From: Chloroflexota bacterium
Lineage (GTDB): Bacteria; Chloroflexota; Dormibacteria; Dormibacterales; Dormibacteraceae
Assembly: GCA_003446775.1 (NCBI GenBank)
Contig: DMCH01000054.1
Location: 1 to 6,299, forward strand
Reading direction: 5' to 3'
Length of the DNA: 6,299 nucleotides
Shown: positions 1 through 5,413 of the stretch, in pieces
Layout of the letters: each line of letters opens with the position of its first letter
How positions within the stretch are numbered: position 1 is the first letter of the stretch
Made by a program: the position numbers and the translations under genes
The notes under the pieces: generated by a model
The model's input: only the letters and a program-made list of their open reading frames with translations
The model's database searches: none
What the model was told of the DNA's origin: nothing

Positions 1-261
1 TGGCCGATCCTCAACGCGCTGCTCAATACCTCCAGCGGCGCTTCGTGGGTGAGCGTGCACCATGGCGGCGGGGTGGGCATCGGCCGCTCGATCCACGCCG
101 GGATGGTGGTGGTTGCGGACGGCAGCGCCGAGGCGGCGCGCAAGCTTGAACGGGTGCTTACCAACGACCCCGGCACTGGAGTCATGCGGCACGCCGACGC
201 CGGCTACGCGCGTGCGATCGAGGTCGCCCGCGATCGCGGCGTCCACATACCCATGCAGTGA
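1..261 (+). CDS. hutU: Urocanate hydratase (urocanase), C-terminal part, 5' end outside the window
   Basis: This enzyme converts urocanate to 4-imidazolone-5-propionate, the second step of histidine degradation, in the cytosol with tightly bound NAD+. The reading frame is open from base 1 and gives 86 residues ending in IPMQ before a TGA stop. Family members are about 550 residues, so roughly the last sixth is present. Visible family signatures are NTSSGASWVSVHHGGGVGIG followed by RSIHAG near residues 10-34, then ERVLTNDPGTGVMRHADAGY near residues 54-73. The HHGGGVG segment is among the most conserved parts of urocanases, and the GRSIHAG variant (rather than GFSQHSG of Pseudomonas) resembles actinobacterial enzymes. 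The stop overlaps the hutF start by 4 bp, and two further hut genes follow, which confirms the pathway. The NAD-binding and catalytic Cys regions lie upstream and cannot be checked. Confidence 0.96.
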   Translation, partial: WPILNALLNTSSGASWVSVHHGGGVGIGRSIHAGMVVVADGSAEAARKLERVLTNDPGTGVMRHADAGYARAIEVARDRGVHIPMQ

Positions 262-1490
262 TCGGATCGGGCTTCTGGCATGCTGACCAGGCCTGGATCG
301 GCCACCGCGCCGACGACGTCCTGATCGAGGTCGAGGGCGGCCGCCTCAAGAGCGTGACGGAGGGCGTCGCGGCACCGGCGGGTGCCATGCGCCTGGAGGG
401 CTGGACGATCCCCGGCCTCGCCAACGTCCACAGCCACGCGTTTCAGCGGTCTCTGCGCGGGACCACTGAATCAGGCGGCGGCGACTTCTGGGAGTGGCGT
501 CGCGAGATGTATCGAGCCGCCGAGGGTTGGGACCCGGCCACCTACGCAAAAGAGGCGAGAGTTGTCTTCCAGGAGATGGTCGCGGCGGGGATCACGGCCG
601 TGGGCGAGTTCCATTACCTGCACGAGCACGGCAACGGCCTGGGCGAGGCGCTCATCGATGCTGCTCGCGCGGTAGGGATGCGAATCACGCTGCTCGATGC
701 GTGTTATCTCCGTGGCGGGCTCGACCGGTCGCTCGAAGGCGTCCAGCAGACGTTCTCAGACGGCGACGCAGACCGGTGGGCAGCCCGCGTCGGCGAGCTG
801 AAAGATGGCGAGGGGGTTCGCATTGGCGCCGCGATCCACAGCGTCCGTGCGGTCGATACTTCTTCGATGCGGACCGTCGCCGCCTGGGCCCGCGACCGCA
901 ATGCGCCGCTCCACATCCACCTCGCGGAGCAGCCGGCGGAGGTCGAGGAGTGCCTCGCCGTCGAAGGCTGCACGCCCGCCCAACTCCTGGAACGCGAAGG
1001 CATACTCGGCCCAGACCTGACCGCCGTGCATGCAATCCATCTCAATCACGACGACATCGCTCTGCTCGGCCGCCACCACGTCTCCGTCTGCGCGTGCACG
1101 ACGACAGAGCGTGACCTTGGCGATCGTGTTGGCCCGCTTCGCGAACTGGCGGATGCCGGCAGCCCGATCTGTGTGGGCAGCGACTCCAATGCCGTCATCG
1201 ACATCCTCGAGGAGGCACGTGGTCTGGAGCTCGACCAGCGGCGCGCCACTGGTCGCCGGGTGCTGCATCAGCCCGAGGACTTGTTTCGCGCCGCGACGGT
1301 CGAAGGCATGCGCGCGCTCGGCTGGGACGCGGGCGAACTGAAGGCCGGTTTATTGGCCGACTTCATCACCATCGGCCAGCGGCCTCCGGTTCTGTGGCGG
1401 CAGCTCGACCTCGGATATCTCATGTTTTGTTGCTCCGCCCGCGACGTGACCAACGTGGTCGTCGGCGGCAAAACGGTCGTGTCGAAATGA
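258..1490 (+). CDS. hutF: Formimidoylglutamate deiminase (HutF)
   Basis: HutF hydrolyses N-formimino-L-glutamate to N-formyl-L-glutamate and ammonia in the five-step histidine-utilisation pathway. The 410-residue product is a zinc-dependent amidohydrolase-superfamily TIM barrel. A short beta domain occupies about residues 1-50. The metal motif NVHSHAFQR supplies H58 and H60, HIHLAEQ (219-225) supplies H221 and E224, VHAIH gives H258, and GSDSN gives D309. These match the zinc ligands and catalytic Glu/His known for Pseudomonas HutF. FWEWRREMYR, GEFHYLH, IHSVRAV and TTERDLGD are HutF-specific and separate it from guanine deaminase and SAH deaminase relatives. The GTG start at 258 lies in GTGA, overlapping the hutU stop by 4 bp. 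No good Shine-Dalgarno precedes it, so translational coupling is likely. The N-terminus aligns well with family members from this start. A HutF route implies that N-formylglutamate amidohydrolase (HutG) is encoded elsewhere. Confidence 0.95.
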   Translation: MIGSGFWHADQAWIGHRADDVLIEVEGGRLKSVTEGVAAPAGAMRLEGWTIPGLANVHSHAFQRSLRGTTESGGGDFWEWRREMYRAAEGWDPATYAKEARVVFQEMVAAGITAVGEFHYLHEHGNGLGEALIDAARAVGMRITLLDACYLRGGLDRSLEGVQQTFSDGDADRWAARVGELKDGEGVRIGAAIHSVRAVDTSSMRTVAAWARDRNAPLHIHLAEQPAEVEECLAVEGCTPAQLLEREGILGPDLTAVHAIHLNHDDIALLGRHHVSVCACTTTERDLGDRVGPLRELADAGSPICVGSDSNAVIDILEEARGLELDQRRATGRRVLHQPEDLFRAATVEGMRALGWDAGELKAGLLADFITIGQRPPVLWRQLDLGYLMFCCSARDVTNVVVGGKTVVSK

Positions 1491-2683
1491 GACGCCTCCA
1501 CAACATCGGTCGCCTCTTTACAGGCACGCAGGTCGGCGTGATCGAGAAGGCCGCCATCATCTGCGACGACGATGAGCACATCGCGTGGTGCGGGCGCGAG
1601 GGCGAGGAGCCGCGCGACCTGCTCGGCTATGTCGCGCACGACGAAGACTGCGGCGGCGGGCTCATGACCGCGGGGCTCATCGACGCGCACACCCACCCCT
1701 TGTACGCCGGGAATCGCATGGCCGAGGTCGCTATGCGCTCGGCGGGCGCGTCGTACGAGGATGTGGCGAAGGCCGGCGGGGGCATCGTGGCCACAGTCAA
1801 GGCCACGCGCGCGGCCACGCCCGAGGCTCTCGAGCAATCGACGGCGCACAGGCTTCGCCGCTGGTTCGACGGCGGCGCCACCACCGTCGAGGCGAAGACC
1901 GGCTATCACCTCGAGCGCGAGGGCGAGCTCGAGGCGACCCGCATCCTAAAGCGGCTCAGCGATCGCAACGACCTGCCCCGCATCGAGCCCACGTTCCTCG
2001 CCGCGCACGCAACGCCACCCGACCGCGGCGCCAGGCTCGGCTCATACACCAAGAAGGTGGCGGACTGGTGCGCCGATGCGCATATCGCGGGAGCGCGGTT
2101 TTGCGACGTCTTCTGCGACCGCGGCTACTTCTCTGTCTCGCAGTCGCGGCGCATCCTCAAGGCGGCCCTGGAGGCGCAGCTCATCCCTCGTCTCCACGCC
2201 GACGAATTGGCCCGCACTGGCGGCGCCCGACTCGCGGCCGAGCTGCACGCCGCGTCGGCCGACCACTTGCTCTGCGCGAACCGCGGCGATGCGATCGCTT
2301 TGGCGCGAGCCGGAGTTGTAGCCACGCTCGCGCCCGGCACGGCCCTGTCGATTGGAAAGCTGCCGCCTGTCAAAGATCTGATGGCGGCTGGCGTGGTCAT
2401 CGCCCTGGGAACGGATCACAATCCAGGCACGAGCGGGATCACGAGCATGAGCTTGGTCGTGGCGATGGCGGTGGCCGTCTTCAAGATGTCTGTCGAGCGG
2501 GCGCTGATGGCGGCCACGGTCGGCGGGGCGCTCTCCGTCTCACGGTCGGATCGCGGCGCCATCGCTCAGTCGATGCTGGCCGACCTCGTGCTCTGGGACG
2601 CCGACCACGAGGGGGCGTTCGCCTGGGCCTACGGTCTCCGGCCGCTCCGAGTTTGGCGGGGCGGAGCGCAAGTTTTGAGTTGA
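1487..2683 (+). CDS. hutI: Imidazolonepropionase (HutI)
   Basis: HutI hydrolyses 4-imidazolone-5-propionate to N-formimino-L-glutamate, the substrate of the HutF encoded just upstream. The 398-residue product has the usual family length. It shows GLIDAHTHPLYAGNR (zinc ligands H68 and H70, substrate-type R77), GASYEDVAKAGGGI, EAKTGYHL (Y140), TFLAAHATPP (H174), LHADEL (H237 and E240), AASADHL (H260) and GTDHNPGTS (D310 and N312), in canonical order. The C-terminus LADLVLWD followed by RVWRGG closes the beta sandwich typical of amidohydrolases. Some motifs differ from the commonest forms: SGYGL is TGYHL, and TDCNPG is TDHNPG. The ATG at 1487 overlaps the hutF stop as ATGA. The frame stays open upstream to 1394, but that extension lies inside hutF and adds 31 residues without family similarity, so the coupled ATG is preferred. 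Confidence 0.95.
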   Translation: MRRLHNIGRLFTGTQVGVIEKAAIICDDDEHIAWCGREGEEPRDLLGYVAHDEDCGGGLMTAGLIDAHTHPLYAGNRMAEVAMRSAGASYEDVAKAGGGIVATVKATRAATPEALEQSTAHRLRRWFDGGATTVEAKTGYHLEREGELEATRILKRLSDRNDLPRIEPTFLAAHATPPDRGARLGSYTKKVADWCADAHIAGARFCDVFCDRGYFSVSQSRRILKAALEAQLIPRLHADELARTGGARLAAELHAASADHLLCANRGDAIALARAGVVATLAPGTALSIGKLPPVKDLMAAGVVIALGTDHNPGTSGITSMSLVVAMAVAVFKMSVERALMAATVGGALSVSRSDRGAIAQSMLADLVLWDADHEGAFAWAYGLRPLRVWRGGAQVLS

Positions 2684-2689
2684 CTACCG

Positions 2690-2730
2690 TTGCAAGTCAC
2701 GTGCAATTAGCGTACAAAGTGGGCTACAAA
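2690..2730 (+). promoter_or_regulatory. Possible promoter with dyad and direct repeat upstream of the membrane-protein gene
   Basis: The hutI-to-2791 gap contains TTGCAA (2690-2695), then 17 bp, then TACAAA (2713-2718), each matching 4 of 6 sigma-70 consensus bases. TTGCA (2690-2694) and TGCAA (2702-2706) form an inverted repeat with a 7-bp centre, over the -35 position and into the spacer. TACAAA recurs at 2725-2730, 12 bp downstream. The region is locally AT-richer than its surroundings. A regulator site is plausible but no family can be named. No terminator was seen after hutI, so read-through from the hut operon is the alternative. Confidence 0.3.
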
Positions 2731-2790
2731 TGACCGCTGCGCTCACAATATCTAACAACCTACCGCGGTCGAAATGGAGGAAAGGGACTA

Positions 2791-3210
2791 GTGGCTAAGT
2801 GGAACCCCCTGGCGTTAAAGCTCGTGATGTGGCTGATGGGTATCTTGATAGCGGCCGGTTCTGCGGCCGGGTTCATTGGTGGCAGTTTCTTCCAGTTCGA
2901 CCAGAGCTTCGGCGTGACGGCCTCAGTGGCCGGGATCGCTTTCGGAGCCGGGCTGATGATCGCGGGCTTCGACCCGATCGCCAACGTGAGTTGGGTCCGC
3001 GCGCTGATCATCTACGCAATCCTTCAAATCGTCTACCAACTCTTTGCCTGGATCTCAATCGGGCGGTTTGACCTCATCCCGTTCATCGTCGCGATCATCG
3101 CCGGGGTCCTTGCGCTCGTGCTGTACCCGAACAAGCCGGAGCTCTGGATGGCCGGCACCATGAAGATGCCCAGCGGAATGGGCGGAGGCATGTCGCGCTC
3201 GAAGATGTAA
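2791..3210 (+). CDS. Small four-helix integral membrane protein of unknown function
   Basis: I do not recognise the family. The 139-residue product has four hydrophobic stretches, at about residues 9-31, 42-60, 68-88 and 94-112, with short loops between them, so it is probably a polytopic membrane protein. The first and second segments are rich in small residues (AAGSAAGFIGG, AGIAFGAG), which suits close helix packing. The tail after about residue 113 is polar, with a Met/Gly-rich stretch (KMPSGMGGGMSRSKM) that is probably disordered. GTG at 2791 is chosen because GGAGG (2776-2780) lies 10 bases upstream and the frame begins there. It has its own promoter candidate and a strong terminator right after the stop, so it is probably a single-gene unit. 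The neighbouring hut genes do not clearly indicate a role. The Met-rich tail could suggest metal contact, but that is speculation. Confidence 0.85.
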   Translation: MAKWNPLALKLVMWLMGILIAAGSAAGFIGGSFFQFDQSFGVTASVAGIAFGAGLMIAGFDPIANVSWVRALIIYAILQIVYQLFAWISIGRFDLIPFIVAIIAGVLALVLYPNKPELWMAGTMKMPSGMGGGMSRSKM

Positions 3211-3227
3211 GTCGTTCTTCAATATGA

Positions 3228-3254
3228 GGGGCAGCACCCGCTGCCCCTTTTTTT
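3228..3254 (+). terminator. Intrinsic terminator after the membrane-protein gene
   Basis: A perfect 8-bp GC-rich stem, GGGGCAGC (3228-3235) and GCTGCCCC (3240-3247), encloses a 4-base ACCC loop and is followed directly by seven T (3248-3254). It lies 17 bp after the stop codon. This is a textbook Rho-independent terminator for rightward transcription. It separates the membrane-protein gene from the cupin region. Confidence 0.93.
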
Positions 3255-3444
3255 ACGTATGACGAAAAACCTGTCGGTTTTCCCTCACGCCCTCCCATGC
3301 CTGCGGCATGGGGGCCCCAAAGGTACCCGACGCGGCTGCGCTCTTTCCCGCTGATGGGATTGTCTGAATATTTCCCCATACCACGCAAGGCATGAGACAG
3401 AATGTGGGTAGACGGCCTGGCAAAGCCAGGCCTACTGGCCACGA
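3255..3444. repeat. Direct repeat copy A, hairpin-rich intergenic element upstream of the cupin gene
   Basis: This roughly 190-bp segment recurs in the same orientation at 3830-3998. Three blocks are shared. The left block begins ACGTATGA and includes AAAACC and GGTTTT hairpin arms. A 35-bp run (3327-3361) is identical to 3880-3914. The right block ends with the perfect hairpin GGCCTGGC (3414-3421) and GCCAGGCC (3425-3432), loop AAA, followed by CCTACTGGC. The middle is unique to this copy: the hairpin CCCATGCC (3294-3301) and GGCATGGG (3305-3312), then a GGGGCCCC palindrome. No credible ORF or transposase is present. It begins right after the terminator T-run and ends about 27 bp before the cupin ATG, so any cupin promoter must lie in or next to it. 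It could be a REP/BIME-like or MITE-like element, or a structured RNA. Confidence 0.85.
3414..3432. repeat. Terminal hairpin of repeat copy A
   Basis: The arms GGCCTGGC and GCCAGGCC form a perfect 8-bp stem around an AAA loop. GTAG at 3408-3411 and CTAC at 3432-3435 can extend the pairing past a small bulge. The same hairpin with a GAA loop ends copy B at 3968-3986. No T-run follows, so it is not an ordinary intrinsic terminator. Confidence 0.8.
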
Positions 3445-3471
3445 TGGCAGTCGTATCGGGGGGTGAACCAA

Positions 3472-3837
3472 ATGCAGTTGATCAGGGCGTCCGAGCGAAT
3501 ACCGTCCGGCGCCAAACCTCCTTCCGGCGGCCGGTTTCATGGCCGCGCATCGATGCGCGCGCTGCACCAAACGGACGCGAAGTCGCAGGTCAGCTTTGTG
3601 CACTTCGAGCCAGGAGCGCACACCATGTGGCATACGCACTCGGGCGGTCAGGTTCTCCACATCGTCGAGGGCAATGCGCGTGTGCGGACGTGGGGCGACA
3701 AGACCCATGAGCTCGCCGCCGGTGACACAGCCATCGCACCGCCTGGGGAGAAGCATTGGCACGGGGCGTCGCTCGACGCCGCGATGACTCAGCTGGCGAT
3801 TACGAGCGGGGAGACAAGCTGGCTGGAAGACGTATGA
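3472..3837 (+). CDS. Small single-domain cupin, (R)-mandelonitrile lyase-like metal site
   Basis: The 121-residue product is a single-domain cupin, a small metal-binding beta barrel. Cupin motif 1 is GAHTMWHTHSGGQVLHIVEG, with H54, H56 and Q60. Motif 2 is GDTAIAPPGEKHWHGA, with H95. The Gln in place of the usual Glu gives a His-His-Gln-His set, as known for bacterial manganese cupins of the (R)-hydroxynitrile lyase type. Those sequences share the AWHTHPLGQ and PPGEKHWHGA patterns. Most members of this subfamily are uncharacterised, so no substrate is assigned. ATG at 3472 is preferred because GGGGGTGA (3459-3466), close to an ideal anti-16S match, sits 5 bases upstream. An in-frame GTG at 3463 overlaps that site and would leave no spacing. 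The gene is bracketed by two copies of an intergenic repeat, and the downstream copy overlaps its last codons. The protein ends at SWLEDV, possibly a few residues shorter than relatives. Confidence 0.9.
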   Translation: MQLIRASERIPSGAKPPSGGRFHGRASMRALHQTDAKSQVSFVHFEPGAHTMWHTHSGGQVLHIVEGNARVRTWGDKTHELAAGDTAIAPPGEKHWHGASLDAAMTQLAITSGETSWLEDV

Positions 3838-3863
3838 GGAAAAACCTGCCGGTTTTCCCTCAT
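3834..3863. repeat. Hairpin overlapping the cupin stop codon (left end of repeat B)
   Basis: ATGAGGAAAAACC (3834-3846) pairs with GGTTTTCCCTCAT (3851-3863) around a TGCC loop, a 13-bp stem with one mismatch. The cupin TGA is inside the left arm. The equivalent stem in copy A is weaker because of a G-to-C change. It could stabilise the 3' end of the cupin mRNA or mark the edge of the element. Confidence 0.75.
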
Positions 3864-3967
3864 CGCCGGGTCGGCTTCGCCGACGCGGCTGCGCTCTTTC
3901 CCGCTGATGGGATTTTCTGAATGTTTCTCCTCGCCACGTAAGGTGTAAGGGCAGAACGTGGGTAGAC

Positions 3968-3986
3968 GGCCTGGCGAAGCCAGGCC
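3968..3986. repeat. Terminal hairpin of repeat copy B
   Basis: GGCCTGGC (3968-3975) and GCCAGGCC (3979-3986) enclose a GAA loop. The stem is identical to that ending copy A; only the loop differs by one base. It lies just beyond the 3' end of zwf, about 15 bp downstream of the zwf stop on the minus strand, but no T-run follows it in either direction. Confidence 0.8.
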
Positions 3987-4001
3987 TACTGGCGACGAAA
4001 T

Positions 4002-5396
4002 TCAGGCTGTTCCCGGCTCGTCGCCGCTGACGATCCAGCGGCCGCCGCCGCCCGCCTCGACCAGATCATCGGCGGTTCGCGGACCCCACGAGCCGATTGG
4101 GTAAACCTCCGGGTGGCCCTCCGCCTCCCAGGCCTTGATCAAGGGATCGACGATCTCCCACTGCAGCTCAATCTCCTCTGCGCCGGGAAAGGCCGAGTGG
4201 CCGCCAGTTAGAACTTCTGAGAGCACGTTCTCGTAAGCGTCAGGCAGCGTGGCGCGCGTGAGCTTGGCGTAGTCGAGCCGCATGCCCGCGGGCACGAGCT
4301 CGAACTTCGGGCCGGGGCGCTTGGCGCCGATCCGCAGCGTGATCCCCTCGTCGGGCTGGACCCGGATCACGATCAGGGTCGCGATCCCGCGCTGGCGGCG
4401 GCCGCCGATGCGCAGCAGCGGGGCATCTCGCAGCTTGATCACGACCTCGGTGGCGCGTCGCGGCAGAGCCTTGCCGGTGCGAATGAAAATCGGCACACCG
4501 TCCCAGCGCCAGTTCTCGATCGCTACTCGAGCGGCCGCGTATGTCTCCCGCCGGGACTCCGGCGCGACGCCCGGTTCGTCCAGGTAGCCCTCGTACTGAC
4601 CGCGGACCGCGGAAGTCACATCGAGGGGCAACATCGCGCGGAGAGCCGCTCGCTTGGCGCGGCGGACGTAATCGGCGTCGAAGGTCGTGGGCGGCTCCAT
4701 CGTCACCAGCGCGAGCAGCTGAAGGACGTGGTTCTGGATCATGTCGCGAACCGCACCGACCTGGTCGTAGTAGCCGGCCCTCTTCCCGATGCCTTCTTTC
4801 TCCGCCGCAGTGATCTGGATCGTCTCGACCAGGGTGCGATTCCACACCGGTTCGAACAGGGAGTTCGAGAAGCGGAACGCGAGGACGTTCTGGACGGTGT
4901 CCTTGGCGAGGTAGTGGTCGATGCGGTAGATCTGCTGCTCCTCGAATGCCGCCGCCAGCTGCGCATTGAGCTTTCGGGCCGATGCGAGGTCGTGGCCGAG
5001 TGGTTTCTCGAGGACGATCCGGCGCGTCGGGTCGCCCTTGGTCGCCATGCCGGAGTTGGCGATCGCGACCATGATCGGGCTGAAGGTCTCCGGGGGCGTG
5101 GCCAGGTAGAAGATGACGACCTTGGTCCCCGCGATGAGCGCGTTGATTGGCGCGAAGGTCGCCGGGTCGGCGTAGTCGAGCTGCACCCATTCGGCGGTGG
5201 CGGCCAGATCCGCGCGGCCACTGGCGTCCTTGACCAGCTCGCGAAACTCTTCGGTCGACTTGTGGCTGCGGCCGGCGCCGATTACGCGCAGCTTGTGGCC
5301 TTCGCGCACGGCCAGCGCACCGAGCGACGGAAGGATCTTGCGCCGGGCGAGGTCGCCCGAGGCGCCGAAGATCACGAGGTCGACTGGCCCAGCCAC
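4002..5396 (-). CDS. zwf: Glucose-6-phosphate 1-dehydrogenase
   Basis: The enzyme oxidises glucose 6-phosphate to 6-phosphogluconolactone with NADP+ (or NAD+), the entry step of the oxidative pentose phosphate pathway, in the cytosol. The 464-residue product is slightly shorter than the usual 480-510. The N-terminal Rossmann domain begins VDLVIFGASGDLARRK (nucleotide loop at residues 11-17), followed by VLEKPLGHD (K131). The substrate signature is RIDHYLAKD (158-166) with D160, H161 and K165, where most homologues have RIDHYLGKE. GYYDQVGAVRDMIQNHVLQ supplies the probable catalytic base H223, and FIRTGKALP gives K309. The C-terminus has the family's VDPLIKAW and YPIGSWGP motifs. Translation probably starts at GTG 5396, 17 bp after the RDD gene stop, so the two are likely co-transcribed. 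No convincing ribosome binding site precedes it. No gnd, pgl, opcA or tal is visible next to it. Confidence 0.96.
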   Translation of the reverse strand: MAGPVDLVIFGASGDLARRKILPSLGALAVREGHKLRVIGAGRSHKSTEEFRELVKDASGRADLAATAEWVQLDYADPATFAPINALIAGTKVVIFYLATPPETFSPIMVAIANSGMATKGDPTRRIVLEKPLGHDLASARKLNAQLAAAFEEQQIYRIDHYLAKDTVQNVLAFRFSNSLFEPVWNRTLVETIQITAAEKEGIGKRAGYYDQVGAVRDMIQNHVLQLLALVTMEPPTTFDADYVRRAKRAALRAMLPLDVTSAVRGQYEGYLDEPGVAPESRRETYAAARVAIENWRWDGVPIFIRTGKALPRRATEVVIKLRDAPLLRIGGRRQRGIATLIVIRVQPDEGITLRIGAKRPGPKFELVPAGMRLDYAKLTRATLPDAYENVLSEVLTGGHSAFPGAEEIELQWEIVDPLIKAWEAEGHPEVYPIGSWGPRTADDLVEAGGGGRWIVSGDEPGTA

Positions 5397-5413
5397 TCTG
5401 GCAATGCTAAGTG

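Larger units (their letters stand above)
3830..3998. repeat. Direct repeat copy B, hairpin-rich element between the cupin gene and zwf
   Basis: This is the second, 169-bp copy of the element at 3255-3444, in the same orientation. It starts ACGTATGA inside the end of the cupin gene, so the last Val codon and the TGA stop lie within the repeat. A 13-bp imperfect stem (3834-3846 with 3851-3863, one mismatch, loop TGCC) follows. The central hairpin is GTCGGC (3870-3875) and GCCGAC (3879-3884), different from copy A. A third stem, CCACGT (3934-3939) with ACGTGG (3956-3961), precedes the terminal hairpin at 3968-3986. In the right block the copies differ at about 14 of 83 aligned bases, mostly by transitions. 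The element fills the whole gap between the converging cupin and zwf genes and may reduce read-through, though it lacks T-runs. Confidence 0.85.

Noticed and set aside
1394..1486. Upstream extension of the hutI frame to 1394
   Set aside because: It lies wholly inside hutF, adds 31 Arg-rich residues without family similarity, and the ATGA overlap at 1487 is the natural start.
1585..2733. A 382-codon open frame overlapping hutI in another frame
   Set aside because: The product is very rich in Arg, Ala and Gly with no motifs, while the hutI frame carries every imidazolonepropionase signature.
3463..3471. GTG at 3463 as the cupin start
   Set aside because: The GTG is part of the GGGGGTGA ribosome-binding sequence that is well spaced for ATG 3472, leaving no usable site upstream of itself.
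3253..3762. A 169-codon minus-strand open frame crossing repeat A and the cupin gene
   Set aside because: It runs through a noncoding repeat and antisense to a well-supported cupin; no protein motif and a low-complexity composition.
3834..3863. Hairpin after the cupin gene as an intrinsic terminator
   Set aside because: The stem is long, but no T-run follows on either strand and the stop codon lies inside the arm; a standard terminator is not supported.
3255..3998. Insertion sequence or CRISPR interpretation of the repeats flanking the cupin gene
   Set aside because: There is no transposase between or in the repeats, the repeats are long and only two in number, and the intervening DNA is a normal cupin gene, so neither an IS nor a CRISPR array fits.
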